Positions 1-10,576 are shown, counted from the stretch's first letter. The stretch is DNA of 64,000 nt from Herpomyces periplanetae (GCA_009733715.1 WMKJ01000023.1:84371-148370), one strand, 5' to 3'. A program made the numbers and translations. Notes: generated from the sequence alone by a model not told the origin.

Positions 1-293
1 TGCCAGGAGAAACGGCTAAAATGATGTTAACTATAATGCCGGTGGGTAATTTAGGTAAAGAAGCCGCACGAAGTCCACGACTTAGGAAAATTGAACAAAA
101 AGCGTTTAAATGTGATTTGGGATTGGAGTCAAGGTGACGGGCTTCGCTGGTCGGCAATTGGAACATGTGCACCCACGATGAAGACTAATCGGTGTGACGG
201 AAGGACTACCAATTGCGAGCGAAACAAAATGAGAATTAACGCGTCAAAAGGCAAGAGTTTTTATGCCGGGAGCAAGACAACAGTGGAAGCCGG
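1..293. other. Left edge, no certain gene
   Basis: Downstream flank of the MBP1-like gene. On the plus strand one frame is open from base 3 to a TGA at 135-137 (about 44 codons, mixed hydrophobic and basic residues). It could be the 3' end of a gene that starts outside the window, but it is short and matches no family I recognise. The rest shows nothing coding. Confidence 0.3.
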
Positions 294-2924
294 TTAATAG
301 GAACTGACGTCGAACTTTTTCCGTTCAGAAGCGTCTTCCAGCTCAGCAAGAATATCAGGAAGCATGGTTTCAACGTCGTTTTCTTTAATATGTAAAGCAC
401 CGGTAATAAGTCGTTTATACTCGCTCTGGCGCTCACTTACGCCGGCTACACCAAGGTTTTGAATAATTTCTTTAATTAAATCCCTTCGTTGGTCCTGCGC
501 AAGGATAATGGCCATAGCAAGGTCGAGTTTTTCCATGGCTTCTTGAGTATTTGATTTTTGAGCAGACAGCAAATGGTTCTCCGTGGTAATTGGCGCTTCA
601 TTAATCGGGCAGTTGATCATTTGATCTAACAATAAGGATTCCGATGATGAAGACGAGCCGGATCCAAGTCCCGATGATGATGAGGTCGATGAAGATGTCG
701 ATGAAGCTGACGATGTAGCCGTTGCATCAGCTGCGGCAGCAGCCTGAATCTCTTCATGCCATAATCTTTTTAACTGTACACACTGCTCAAGCTCTGATAA
801 AACTTCACTTTCATAGATCAACTTTTGTAGCTCTAAGGTTTGAGCTTTATTTGATTCCTCAAAATCAGAAAAGGCTTCCAGTTCGGATAGTTGAAACTTA
901 ATTTCATCAAGCTGTGCCTCCCGCTTCTTTGCGACACTTTCTGCCTCAGCTAACTCAGTTTCCTTTTCCGTTAGCTCTGCATCGTACGCAGAAGCCAATT
1001 CTTCGCATTTAGCAAAAATTGATGGAGCTATCTTCTGCATTAGTGTATTAGCTGTTTCTGATCGATAGGGCGGGGATGAATGAACACTGTTGTGCTGATG
1101 CTGCTGCGTCGGTTGCTGCAAATTTGTGTTCGATTGTGCATGATGGTGGTGCTGTTTCTGCTGTTTTGGTTGCTGCTGCTGTTGTTGCTGTGAGTTGAAC
1201 GGAGGTGAATGGTCCATGGTAAATGTCTCATCTTCATCATCATCATCATCATCGTCGTCATCATCGTCACCATTGGTTCGAGATTCCGTAGCGAAAGGTG
1301 AAGATGTTTGTCGAATACTCCGGTTTAATCTTCTCGCATATAAATCTCGAACAAGATCTTCGGCAGTTTCACCATAGTTATTGGGAATACTTAGAGAAGC
1401 GTTGTGGTTCATGAAGGATCGAACGCATTTCCGTGCTCCATTTCTTGCAGCCAGTAACACAGCGGTATCGCCGTTTTGGTCCTGCATATTCAGTAATCTT
1501 GTTATTTGGTTAGCTTGACACGTTTCAGCTAAAACATCGAGCACACTATCAAGGTAATATCGTGCCGATAAGTACTTGTTCTTGCTACTCGTCGTTGCAG
1601 CGATGTGGTGGAACACGGTCGATCCAAACCAATCGGCTCGCGATACCGTTGAGACAAAGATTCGGACCAATGCTGGCATAATGTTTTTATCATAGTTGTT
1701 TGTGAACATTACTGCCCGCATTAACGGTGTTTCCAAATTGTTCGATAGACAGTCAATTTTGGCACCTCGATTAATCAAACCGGTTACCACTTCTAGGTCT
1801 CCCATAGCCGCGGCCCAGTGTAGTGCTGAATGACCTTTCTCGTCAATTGGTAAATCCAAGTCAATTCCACTGGGGGGTTCTGGCGGCGCTGGAAATCTGT
1901 CATCGGATTCTAGAAGCATGAAATAATCTAGTAATTGATCTGCCCAAATTTGATGCTGTTGGGCTTGAAAGGGGACATGATCAATGGTTCGTTTTCTCTT
2001 TCGACCGCGTCCAGAACATGTTCCACTTGTACCGGCATTTTCCGCAGGAGTGGTATCCGGTAAGTTTGGCAATGAATCGTTAACGTTTTCATCATCGTAC
2101 GTTGAAGCGGTATCTCTATCTCTCACACTTCCCCCACTTATTAGAGTGCTATCAATGATGGGTGATTCTGCTAATACGCTAGCGGAAGTAGATACTGCCG
2201 CAGCAGAGGCTGTAGCGGCAGCGGCGGCGGCGGCGGCAGCGGCAGCTGCTGCTGCTGCGGCTTTCTTAGCGGCAGCAGACTTGTTACTCTTGGTTCTTCC
2301 TGATGCAGCTATCAAGTGTTTTGGAGCAGGGGGTGGACTTTGGCCACCAGGTTGATATTCAAATATGGGTAACAATTTTTCCAACACACCGTTTCTTTCG
2401 GCTAATATACGTCCTTCAGACAAAGGAATCCAAGTGCCTAAATGTTAAAAGTAAAATTCCGTGTAAGCAACGTTGACAAGAATTTTGTGAGGTTATGGTT
2501 TGAATTAACATGTTTAACACGGTACACATTCACGAATAAAAGGTTCAAATGCTTTGAAAATTTGATGAGTGAATCAATGCTTTAAAACCGTACCTTGATA
2601 CTTGCCGTAACCGCCCTGAACTTTTTCGTGAACACCCTTCTGAACGTCACGTTCAAGGATACGAGTTCGCGCAGGTTTATCATAATCGGCGACTTTTAAG
2701 ATATGGGTTGCATTAATCCAATCATCAGCTCGTCGGCGCATAACATGGTTATTTTCAACGGTAAACTCGTAAACTGGCACCTGAATGTAGGCAAGTTTTA
2801 GCATTTTTCACATATCACGAAGGGTTAACGGCTTGCTTATTCGCACGCTTGCTGACCCGGCAAATTTGTTGCATACATTGCTGTAAATAGCTGAATAGAT
2901 TTGGGTCGCCGCTTGCGGTGACAT
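294..2924 (-). CDS. MBP1: APSES-ankyrin transcription factor of the MBP1/SWI4/RES family
   Basis: Probable DNA-binding subunit of an MBF/SBF-type G1/S transcription complex in the nucleus. Exons on the minus strand: 2877-2924, 2594-2780 and 294-2437, giving 792 aa. The first exon (ATG at 2924) adds the conserved QIYSAIYSN stretch that runs directly into VPVYEF across a GTATGC...ATTCAG intron; the second join restores KYQGTWIPL. Order of parts: APSES/KilA-N domain about 8-110 with [10 protein letters not shown], a poly-alanine run about 125-165, ankyrin repeats about 280-450 ([16 protein letters not shown] and [14 protein letters not shown]), then poly-Asp, poly-Gln and His-rich tracts, a coiled coil about 540-620, a Ser-rich loop and a conserved C-terminal helical region. 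The architecture is that of Mbp1/Res1; the low-complexity inserts are unusually many. Paralogue identity (MBP1 versus SWI4) is inferred. Confidence 0.93.
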
Positions 2925-3780
2925 TTCACGAAGTAGTTAAACACCAAGTCTGACAGGGTAAAATTATGGATAGATTCTTCCGTCCTTTTTTCAAACCCGT
3001 CGATGCGGCTGTCGATGGTAAAGGCTTCTTGATGCCGGTAAAATTATCGGGAAAAATGTACGATTGATCATTCGATCATCCAATTAATCCCTTAAAATAT
3101 CATAAAATCAATCAGCTCCCCAACCAATTAATCGCTTAATTGTACAATCTATAGGATTATCGCGCAAGGCTAACTCGATAAATCTGTCAATCTAATCGTA
3201 TCCGAATGTGTTCATATAGGCCCTTTCTATTTATAACTTTTTCAACTTCCCAAAAAATATTCCTCTTGATAAATCTTTCGAAAATTTATACTAAACAAAC
3301 TAGAATATCCCACGACGATATCTTGATGAATCAAAATTATTTCTTCTTCCCGTTTCCTACCCTTCCGTCTCTCGCCTCTCGCTCCCTCTAAAGGGGCTGA
3401 GCCCACCCCCCGGACAATATCTTTTTCCGTTCCGTCATCTGTGGCGCGTGTGTGGCGCAGATCGTGAAATGCCGCGTACGCGTCGGGCAGATTTTTGGAA
3501 ATTTAGAGGTTATTTCTAGTTTGCTTCGTGCACACTTTGGCTGAAGTCTTTTTGAAAAGTAATAGAAATGAAGAGAGTGTTGAAATTTTTATGTTTTGAT
3601 AGATTTATTAAATCATTGCCTTATCCAAATTCTTAAATTGATATTTAGCCTAACATTTCACTACATTTACATCGATTGTTTTTTCAACTCGCTGATTCGA
3701 AGCCTGTGAATGTATTAGTGCCTCAATGTATCAAAAATGTTTCGTCTGCTATCATCCGTTTAGAATGCTCAGCAAGGCAT
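2925..3780. other. Intergenic, 5' flank of the MBP1-like gene
   Basis: No convincing reading frame. It contains one MluI cell-cycle box core (ACGCGT, 3478-3483) about 550 bp upstream of the MBP1-like start, which would fit autoregulation by an MBF-type factor, but a single hexamer can occur by chance. The rest is AT-rich with a pyrimidine-rich stretch around 3345-3390. Confidence 0.4.
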
Positions 3781-4844
3781 TTAACCGGTTGATAACAATT
3801 TATATTGACATACGCACATATAAACACCTGATCGTTCATTTTTACCATTTTCTTCCGTTAACTTTACTACATCGAACATTTTACACAATTTTTTCGTATA
3901 AAATAACCGATCAGCTCTCCGTCGCTTCTTAAACGCAAAAAAACATACGCAATTCCCTTGTACTAGTTCCCTTAGGGTTAAAAGTAACTTGGGAAATGCC
4001 GGCTCAAAGTATACACAATCTGCCGCTAGAATGATTTCTGGTGTATTGTGATCCGTGAAAGAAGATTTCTCGCCCCAGTTCAATGTTGATACTGTAACAA
4101 AATCTTGTAAACCGTTCAACTGAACATTCTTTTCCATCAACGGTACCATGACCTCTTGGTCCGTAATGGTGATATGCGACAATCTTCCCTTTAGTTTCAT
4201 CGCTAATGCTAACCTATACGAAGCATCATTTGATCGTTAAATAACAAACCTGAAATTCTTGCTTCTCTTTCAATTTAACTACTGACTCTTCTTACTGTTA
4301 TTAACCTACCCCACGGCCCCGATTCCTGCTCCGATCTCTAAGCTATTTAATCCGTTAACTACTGTCTTCCCTTCCGTAGATAAAGTGTCCAACTGCATTC
4401 AACTCACACCCCGTTAATGTCAATATTTGTATCTTACATTCTTTTTCCAACTATTAACTCCGAATTATCCAAGAGATATCCTGCCAATACCTCTCCTGCC
4501 GGCCAAACTTGCCCACCGCATCCACCCCGTACATCTTCATATAGCTGTAGTGGCGGATCTAGCCGACCTTCGAACGTCAAATCTGTCACCCCAGCTACCT
4601 TCAACGGTTGTATTGGAATTAAATCTTCGCCTAAATCCAACATTTCATTTATTTTGCCCTTTAAAACCATCCACAAGTCCTTTACCCAGAAATTCTTGCA
4701 AAGCATTCTCTTCCAATGTTCCATTTTATCTCTGTGATCACGTGCCCCTCTATTTTCGGCGATGCGCCGCTGAGTTTCGGCTTGCGCGTACGCGAGGTAT
4801 TGTGTGAAGTTGAAGTTTTCTGCACGAATTAAGGTTTTTGGCAT
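3781..4844 (-). CDS. EFM6: eEF1A lysine methyltransferase, Efm6 type (seven-beta-strand)
   Basis: Predicted SAM-dependent protein lysine methyltransferase of the METTL21/Efm6 group; yeast Efm6 methylates elongation factor eEF1A in the cytosol. Exons: 4438-4844, 4310-4342 (33 nt) and 3781-4213, giving 290 aa. Visible family marks are DLTFEGRL, GGCGGQVWPAGEVL, the SAM-binding loop LEIGAGIGAVGL (rebuilt by the 33-nt exon), the AADCVYFEPAFP active-site region and FKKRRRAD. These match my recollection of the Efm6 layout closely. The first intron carries GTTAAC 12 nt before its AG. About 70 residues precede the conserved domain, longer than in yeast; Met codons inside that stretch are alternative starts. 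Confidence 0.85.
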
Positions 4845-5039
4845 TTGGTTTAATCGATTTGACTCGTGAATAATCTCTTATGCAGGGTGCTTGTGTGTGT
4901 ATGTGTGCTTGCTTGTTCCTTTGTATCTCTAGCTGTATACGTTTGTGCATCTGTGTATAATTTGATATTACCTTCAAGTCCATCAAGACTTTCATTTCTT
5001 TCTACACTAAATTATTCTCTATTCATTAACATTTCCATT

Positions 5040-5547
5040 ATGGTTCACCAATCTGATAATGAAAGTAGCTCTACAAAATTTCCAAAGCGTAAGTTTCTGC
5101 GTTTGGCGTTGTTCATCTAAACTGCATTAAACTTAATTCTCCCCTCTCATTTTTAAACTTCTCAATGTCATCATCGTGTCATGGCTATTACGCTTAGTGG
5201 CTAACCCCAGATTTATAAATTAATACTTTAGCAATGACACGAGAGGAAATGTCCCGCGCTCGGGTCCCCCTCGCGTATCGTGATAGTTGCGCTTCCTTGC
5301 TCGTACCTCTGAACGAATGTCGCTTCAGAGAATACTATTTACCTTGGAAATGCCAGGTTAGCTACTACTTTTAATCATCTTCTCTCCAGTCATGTCTTGT
5401 TAATGCATATTTGTACTTTCTGCTAAACCTCACTAGAATGAAAGACATGCCTACGAAAAATGTGAATACCTTGATTTTAAACATCGCGTCAGAAAAATGA
5501 ACAATCTTCGTGCCAAAGCTGCTTCGCAACAAGCATCGGAAAATTAA
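5040..5547 (+). CDS. NDUFB7: Complex I subunit NDUFB7/B18 (twin CX9C)
   Basis: Accessory subunit of mitochondrial NADH:ubiquinone oxidoreductase, facing the intermembrane space. Exons: 5040-5088, 5232-5356 and 5437-5547, giving 94 aa. Exon 2 begins MTREEMSRARVPLAYRDSC and exon 3 begins NERHAYEKC. Cysteine spacing is C-x9-C twice, the CHCH fold that Mia40 oxidises. Splice sites are GTAAGT...TTTAG and GTTAGC...ACTAG, and both phases agree. All three exons are short, which makes this gene easy to miss. The stop codon ends at 5547, so coding by the next plus-strand gene is assumed to begin after it. Its presence shows that the organism keeps complex I. Confidence 0.92.
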
Positions 5548-5816
5548 TGATTGACCATTCCAAACAACCAATCACCAATTTCAAACTCTTTCTTTATCCA
5601 TCTTCAATTCCCTTCCTTTTCCTCTTCGAGCATCTTTCCTTCGCCACAACTATCACAGCCACTGATATGGCTGTGCTGCACATTGACTTTGACGTTGTGC
5701 AGCGATCTCAAAATGTGCTTCGAAACCTTATTTTCACCATTCAATACGTTAAATTTTTAATTGTTTTATTTGTGTGGACTTTCATGTATTATTTATGTAC
5801 AATTGAACGCCCTGGC

Positions 5817-6932
5817 ATGCTAATTATCACCGATTCTTTACGGGCTTGTGTCACGTTTTCTTTTCTTTTACGCCAACGCTTTCTATCTCGTGCTCCGGCC
5901 TTTGGTGTATACGCGTTCATGCTAACCCGAAAATTCTCAAGTCATGCTTTAGTAAAGTCCAGTACGGTTCTAATGATAAGCGGCTGTAGCCCGACTCTTG
6001 AAAAAATCGACTTTACACGATGTTACCAGCACGGTAAACATTTACCGTGGCCTGCTGCTGGTCGATGCGAGACTGTCGTTGCACTCCGAGATTTCAGAAC
6101 TCTACAACGTACTGGTGATTATTTGCTAATTTTCAGTACAACTCGTGATTCAATTGCTTTCATTGAACGAGCCCGGGCTTTACATAAAATTAACTCCCTG
6201 CCACCCAATCAAATGCCGAACGTTTCGAATCTGTCGCGTGGCGCTGATATGTCTGATTCTTTAAAAAACTTTACCCTCACCCCTCCTTCTAAGTCACTCT
6301 CTATTCATTATATCAATCCGTCAACTTTACCTTATCGCGAAATTTTAAGTTGCGGTGGCATTTTGGCTACACGCGCTTATACAACTCATTACCTCAGGCC
6401 TAGTTCACCATTGTCCAAAACTATAAATTTCCGTACCCAGATTAACGAGAAAACTCCAAATTCTTCTAACGTACAATACCATTGCGTTTTAACGTGGTTT
6501 ACGGGTCGGCAACCCTCAATTTGGCAAATAGTGCGTGCTATAGATATGCAGGGTCGTGCGCGAAATTTACGCTGGAAGGTTTCATCTATTGTAGATCCAG
6601 TTCAACGATGCTTTTACGCTTTACCCGATACTATAATTTCCCAACCGATTTTGCCCGTTTTACAGAATGCGGCTAATCGCAATGCTAAACCTCATAGTAA
6701 TTCACCGGAGTTTTCTTCCTCACCAACCAAATTCCCACGCTTTGACAAACTTGGACCATACGATATAGGCCGTAAGCCATGGGATCCGTCTCCGCGCTGG
6801 AAAGTAGTGTTCAATGATTTATCTGAAGCGCGACGATTCGCTCGATCTTGGAACGCCCGTCCATTTCCATGGGCAAAACACGATCATGATAAGACAAGGG
6901 AAACTATGACTCATGCAGAATTCGTATGGTAA
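5817..6932 (+). CDS. Unidentified mitochondrial RRM-like protein
   Basis: Single-exon frame, 371 aa from the ATG at 5817. The frame is open from 5547, but upstream sequence overlaps the NDUFB7 stop and looks non-coding. The N-terminus (about 1-45) is rich in Arg, Ser, Phe and Leu with no acidic residue after D6, like a mitochondrial presequence. Two segments look like degenerate RNA-recognition folds: about 48-128 (STVLMISG as strand 1, DYLLIFSTTRDSIAFIERA as the last strand and helix) and about 221-350 (YHCVLTWFTG, then RWKVVFNDLSEARRFARSW). The linker is polar and Pro/Ser-rich. I do not recognise the family. A role in mitochondrial RNA handling is inference from fold and targeting only. Confidence 0.7.
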   Translation: MLIITDSLRACVTFSFLLRQRFLSRAPAFGVYAFMLTRKFSSHALVKSSTVLMISGCSPTLEKIDFTRCYQHGKHLPWPAAGRCETVVALRDFRTLQRTGDYLLIFSTTRDSIAFIERARALHKINSLPPNQMPNVSNLSRGADMSDSLKNFTLTPPSKSLSIHYINPSTLPYREILSCGGILATRAYTTHYLRPSSPLSKTINFRTQINEKTPNSSNVQYHCVLTWFTGRQPSIWQIVRAIDMQGRARNLRWKVSSIVDPVQRCFYALPDTIISQPILPVLQNAANRNAKPHSNSPEFSSSPTKFPRFDKLGPYDIGRKPWDPSPRWKVVFNDLSEARRFARSWNARPFPWAKHDHDKTRETMTHAEFVW

Positions 6933-7037
6933 AGTGTAACATCACTATTAATTTGGACGAACTCATTTTACACGTTAACTTGAAAGGTTAATTCACACAT
7001 TTCACCGATTAATTTGTATGGTTGTTTGAGCAGTTGG

Positions 7038-7683
7038 TTATGTCGTTACGAAAAGAGTATCTTCCTCTCGGAGGTATTCACCAATATCGGCTTGACGATA
7101 AGTAACAATTGCAGTAGGATCACAGCTACGGGTATCATTGACTGAGCGGGCAGTAACGCCAAATCCCTATGTTCATTCACTGGTTAGCAACAAAATATGA
7201 AGAGTTAAAAGAGTTTCCACACAACACGCTTTAACTTACTAAGGGCATATCATTCATTGAAAGTACTAGTACACCTTGGTGAATTGGGCAGTCTTCACTC
7301 CATCTGCCGACATGAGCTTTAACAATGTTACTACCGTATAAATAAGGCATCTCTCCGTTGGGTTTAACCCATATTTTGTAGCGGGCATGAGGTGCAATCA
7401 AATCTAACGCAGTTATATGTAAACGAAATCGGCCTGACTTGGTAAGCTTTCCTAAACACGTTCCCAAGGCAGCAAGTCGATCTCGAGACACACTATTTGC
7501 TAGATTAGCTATAGATTGTCGGACATAGTACACGCGCGATCCATGTAAACGAAAAACATGGGAATCCGGCAACGCATTAGGGCGTGGTACTGTGGAAGTG
7601 ATCAAATTGGACAATGAACGGCCTGTGTACTGAGCGAGTTTTGTAAACACAGCTCGTGATTCGTCCTCTGTTAAAGGTCGCAT
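7038..7683 (-). CDS. NIP7: 60S ribosome biogenesis factor NIP7
   Basis: Nucleolar protein with a C-terminal PUA domain, needed for 27S pre-rRNA processing and 60S assembly. Exons: 7240-7683 and 7038-7166, giving 190 aa against about 180 in yeast and human. It begins [13 protein letters not shown], the family start; an in-frame extension of 14 codons has no family support. Conserved stretches: [38 protein letters not shown], then across the GTAAGT...CATAG intron MPLGFGV, ending in the typical [14 protein letters not shown]. Residues between about 25 and 45 are longer than usual. It is head to head with NOC3, which acts in the same pathway. Confidence 0.96.
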
Positions 7684-7953
7684 TTTAATAATTTTCGTAA
7701 TCTTTTTTTGGAAAAATGTCGCCAAGGTATCGTGTATCGTTACGACAAAATGGAATCTTCAAATTTTTCACGATGCCCACCACCTCCAGGAAGGAATTGC
7801 ACTGCCACCACGAGGAAGTCAGTGGCGGTGCGGGAGGTTGAGGCCGGGTGGTTTATGCGCCACAAAGCGACTGTGAAGTCAAAATGATTTGGGCAAGGCA
7901 AGACTGGGGAATGGTCTGATTGAAATTATATCAAAGCGGTTTTTGTGTGAGTT
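7684..7953. promoter_or_regulatory. Shared NIP7/NOC3 bidirectional promoter
   Basis: Only 270 bp separate two divergently transcribed ribosome-biogenesis genes. Inside is AAATTTTTCA at 7761-7770, close to the RRPE element (rRNA-processing element) found upstream of ribosome-biogenesis genes in many fungi, followed at once by CGATG, resembling part of the PAC element. Co-regulation of the pair is inferred from spacing and motif. Confidence 0.5.
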
Positions 7954-10035
7954 ATGGGAGTACGCAGCGAAAAAAGGAGTATGACGGATACAGCTGGGCT
8001 GCGAGGGTTATCATCGCGAAGAAAAAAAAGATTTTCACAACGTCGGCTGGCACAGGCGAATGCAGATAAAATTACATTTACGCACGGTGCATTTGGCAAG
8101 GCAAATTGGGATACGGAACAGTCGTATGAGTTAACAGCGCGTCGAAATAAATTAGAAGTCGGAGTTAGAGAAAAATTACCTATTCGTGTGGAATCAGAAT
8201 GGATACATTTACCCAATGATGAGGGCCAGGAAGGGGAAAGTCAGATTGAAACAAGTAGTGATGATGAAAAGAGTGCTGTGGAGGCTAATCAAAAAACTCG
8301 GGAATTAAATGATAATGAGACGGCCGATAGTGAAACTAATGCCAAAATAAATACACTGGTGGAAGGTGGAATTCGACAGGTAAAGGAACGATTGGCACAC
8401 ATTGCCTTAAATATATTAGAAGATTCTGAGGCGAACATTGGACAAATTCGGGAGTTAGAACGTTTTGCTAGCGTAAATTGTGAAGCTGTACAACGTTTAG
8501 CGCTGTTAACATTGTTGAGTGTATTTCGCGATGTAATTCCTGGATATCGAATTCGTGAGCTTAGCGAAGCTGAACGCAAGGTGAAGGTATCAAAGGAGGT
8601 TAAACAAGTACGGGATTATGAAGACCGACTTGTGATGGCGTATAAGAGGTTTATTACACGTTTGATAGAACTAGCTCGCTTGGACACGCGGGTAGGAACT
8701 ACAGCAGTACATTGTGCTTGTGTGTTATTGGAGAAAGTTTCGCATTTTAATTTTCGCGGAGACTTAATCAGTATAATCGTAATGCAGTTAAAGTTTAATA
8801 AGACGGATAAGTTTAACATGTGCGTACACTCTTTAACACGGTTATTTAGGGAAGATGACGAGGGACAATCTTCATTGGATGCTGTTCGAGCGATTGTGCG
8901 ATTTGTTAAAGCATTAAAGTATAATGTGTGTGAAAGGGTAATAGATACTCTATTGCACGTACGCTTGTTAACGGATTATGAATTGCCGCTACCGTCTAGT
9001 GGAAGGACGGATCAAACCAATACGGGCACGACTAAAGTGTACTCTACGCGGAAACGTAAAGAAAATATTTACACATCAAAGAATGTGCGAAAGAGACAGC
9101 GACTGGATAAAAAAGCCAAAGAAGTAGACCGAGAAGTAAATTTGCGTGTGCAAAAGGAGGTACGGGAGCGCACGCAAAGTGAAATTCTGCGTTTAATATT
9201 TTCGCTGTACCTGAATATACTTAAGCGGCGTAAGAGTAGCGGTAACAGTATGATGGGATCAGTGTTGGAAGGGCTTGTACGATTTGCACACTTGATCAAC
9301 CAAGAATACTTCGAAGATGTAATGGAAGTATTGCGGACGCTGAATTGGGAGTACGAGGATGACAGTTCACAGGGTCGGAGTGAAGGAATGCGAAGTGTGC
9401 ATCGATTGTTGTTGTGCATTGTTTCGGCGTTTGCGCTGCACGAAAAGCAGATTGAAAACGGGGGAAAGAGTGTTAATGGTGGAGTAGAAATGGATCTCAG
9501 TCATTTTGTTTGTTCTGTGTTTAAACTCTTGTTAGCAGTATGCGTTAAGCCGGAACTTAAAGGGCGAAACGATGGGGATAGCAGGCATATTAGAGGAACA
9601 GATGGGGATGATGATGACGTTAAAGATGGCCTAGTGAACATGAATGCGACGGCAAAGTTATTAGTGCGTAGTTTATCGTATATTCTGTTGCCGGTTAAGC
9701 GCGGGAAAGCATGGGTACCGCGTGAGCGGTTAGCAGCGTTTGTAAAGCGAATGTTTACAACGGTGGTCAACATTTCAGACGAACAAGCGGCGGTAGCGGT
9801 GTTAACGCTGTTGCGTGAAGTTAGCGCAAAGGAAGATCGAAGTATTGCATCTTTGTGGTTTGCTAGTGAGCGTAAACGCGATGGACGGTATAACGGAGCG
9901 GCGGAAAGTTACGAGACGAGTAATCCATTTGCCGGTACTGTATGGGAGAATGGTATCTTACAGCGACACTTTTCACCGGTAGTTCGTGAAGTAGTGACAA
10001 ACGTTAACAAGATAATCTGTGATTCACGCAAGTAA
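7954..10035 (+). CDS. NOC3: Nucleolar complex protein NOC3
   Basis: Partner of Noc2 in late nucleolar to nucleoplasmic 60S intermediates; the yeast protein is also linked to replication licensing. One exon, 693 aa; yeast has about 660 and human 800. Conserved order: a basic N-terminus, a paired-helix block ending DVIPGYRIRELSEAE with KVSKEVKQVRDYE, then HFNFRGDLISIIV, a basic coil about 345-405, LEGLVRFAHLINQEYFEDV, and the CBF/Mak21-like end WENGILQRHFSPVVREV. Two acidic or polar insertions (about 88-120 and 540-560) are likely surface loops. A second ATG nine codons downstream is an alternative start. Confidence 0.93.
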   Translation: MGVRSEKRSMTDTAGLRGLSSRRKKRFSQRRLAQANADKITFTHGAFGKANWDTEQSYELTARRNKLEVGVREKLPIRVESEWIHLPNDEGQEGESQIETSSDDEKSAVEANQKTRELNDNETADSETNAKINTLVEGGIRQVKERLAHIALNILEDSEANIGQIRELERFASVNCEAVQRLALLTLLSVFRDVIPGYRIRELSEAERKVKVSKEVKQVRDYEDRLVMAYKRFITRLIELARLDTRVGTTAVHCACVLLEKVSHFNFRGDLISIIVMQLKFNKTDKFNMCVHSLTRLFREDDEGQSSLDAVRAIVRFVKALKYNVCERVIDTLLHVRLLTDYELPLPSSGRTDQTNTGTTKVYSTRKRKENIYTSKNVRKRQRLDKKAKEVDREVNLRVQKEVRERTQSEILRLIFSLYLNILKRRKSSGNSMMGSVLEGLVRFAHLINQEYFEDVMEVLRTLNWEYEDDSSQGRSEGMRSVHRLLLCIVSAFALHEKQIENGGKSVNGGVEMDLSHFVCSVFKLLLAVCVKPELKGRNDGDSRHIRGTDGDDDDVKDGLVNMNATAKLLVRSLSYILLPVKRGKAWVPRERLAAFVKRMFTTVVNISDEQAAVAVLTLLREVSAKEDRSIASLWFASERKRDGRYNGAAESYETSNPFAGTVWENGILQRHFSPVVREVVTNVNKIICDSRK

Positions 10036-10216
10036 TTAGGTTAAAGTGAGGGAGGTGAGGGAACGAGAGAGGTAGTTATGTGTGTATATATATACATAGG
10101 TGGACAAGATAGCAATGATTGATTTAGGATTTAACGAACAAAGGATATTTGGCTGGACAAGTGTGAGCGTGAGAGTAGGTAAACGGGGGAGTAAGGATAG
10201 TAGGCCAAGGGAACAG

Positions 10217-10576
10217 TTATAGTTTTGCCTTTTCGCGTATTACACCGACGCGTAGTTTTGGGCCGTACTTTTCAAGTACATGTTCGTTGTGATACTGGAT
10301 AAGAAGTAAGACGTTAACGATATTTGGCAGAGGGAGGGGGAAGGATCTTCGAAAGATTGGCTGTGAGGTAGCTGTACTTACTTTCCAAAATTGTTTGGAA
10401 GCATCACGGCCAACCATCCGCTGAAGGACGCGCGAACCGCCGGGGTGGTCATCTAGGAATTTATCGACGTTGTAAACGATGTTGTCGATGACGATTAGCA
10501 GGCCGTTGGCGGGGGACGAAGCGCTTTGCTCGACCTGGAGCATGGAGAATTCGCGATCTTTGGAGGGGAGAGACAT
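10217..10576 (-). CDS. Small cytochrome b5-like heme-binding protein
   Basis: Exons 10382-10576 and 10217-10294 give 90 aa, essentially one b5 domain. The heme motif DDHPGGSRVL supplies the first axial histidine. The second, in YHNEHVLEKYG, lies just after the splice junction, 23 or 26 residues on, as in b5 folds. There is no membrane anchor. The intron (GTAAGT...TATCCAG, branch region CGTTAACG) is 87 nt, in frame and without stops. An ATG at 10726 in the same frame would add 50 residues read through the 10.65-10.72 kb repeats; I prefer the shorter start because family similarity begins close to it. The redox partner is unknown. Confidence 0.82.
   Translation of the reverse strand: MSLPSKDREFSMLQVEQSASSPANGLLIVIDNIVYNVDKFLDDHPGGSRVLQRMVGRDASKQFWKVSTATSQPIFRRSFPLPLPNIVNVLLLIQYHNEHVLEKYGPKLRVGVIREKAKL

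Noticed and set aside
91-297. Short plus-strand frame at the left edge
   Set aside because: No ATG at its start, no recognisable sequence, and it runs up to the MBP1-like stop.
1984-2355. Plus-strand frame with poly-Ala opposite the MBP1-like gene
   Set aside because: Mirror of the GCN repeat in the real minus-strand exon.
4417-4807. Overlapping plus-strand frames opposite EFM6
   Set aside because: Antisense of an exon with clear methyltransferase motifs.
5547-5816. N-terminal extension of the RRM-like protein
   Set aside because: It begins inside the NDUFB7 stop codon and reads as AT-rich non-coding sequence; the presequence-like segment starts at 5817.
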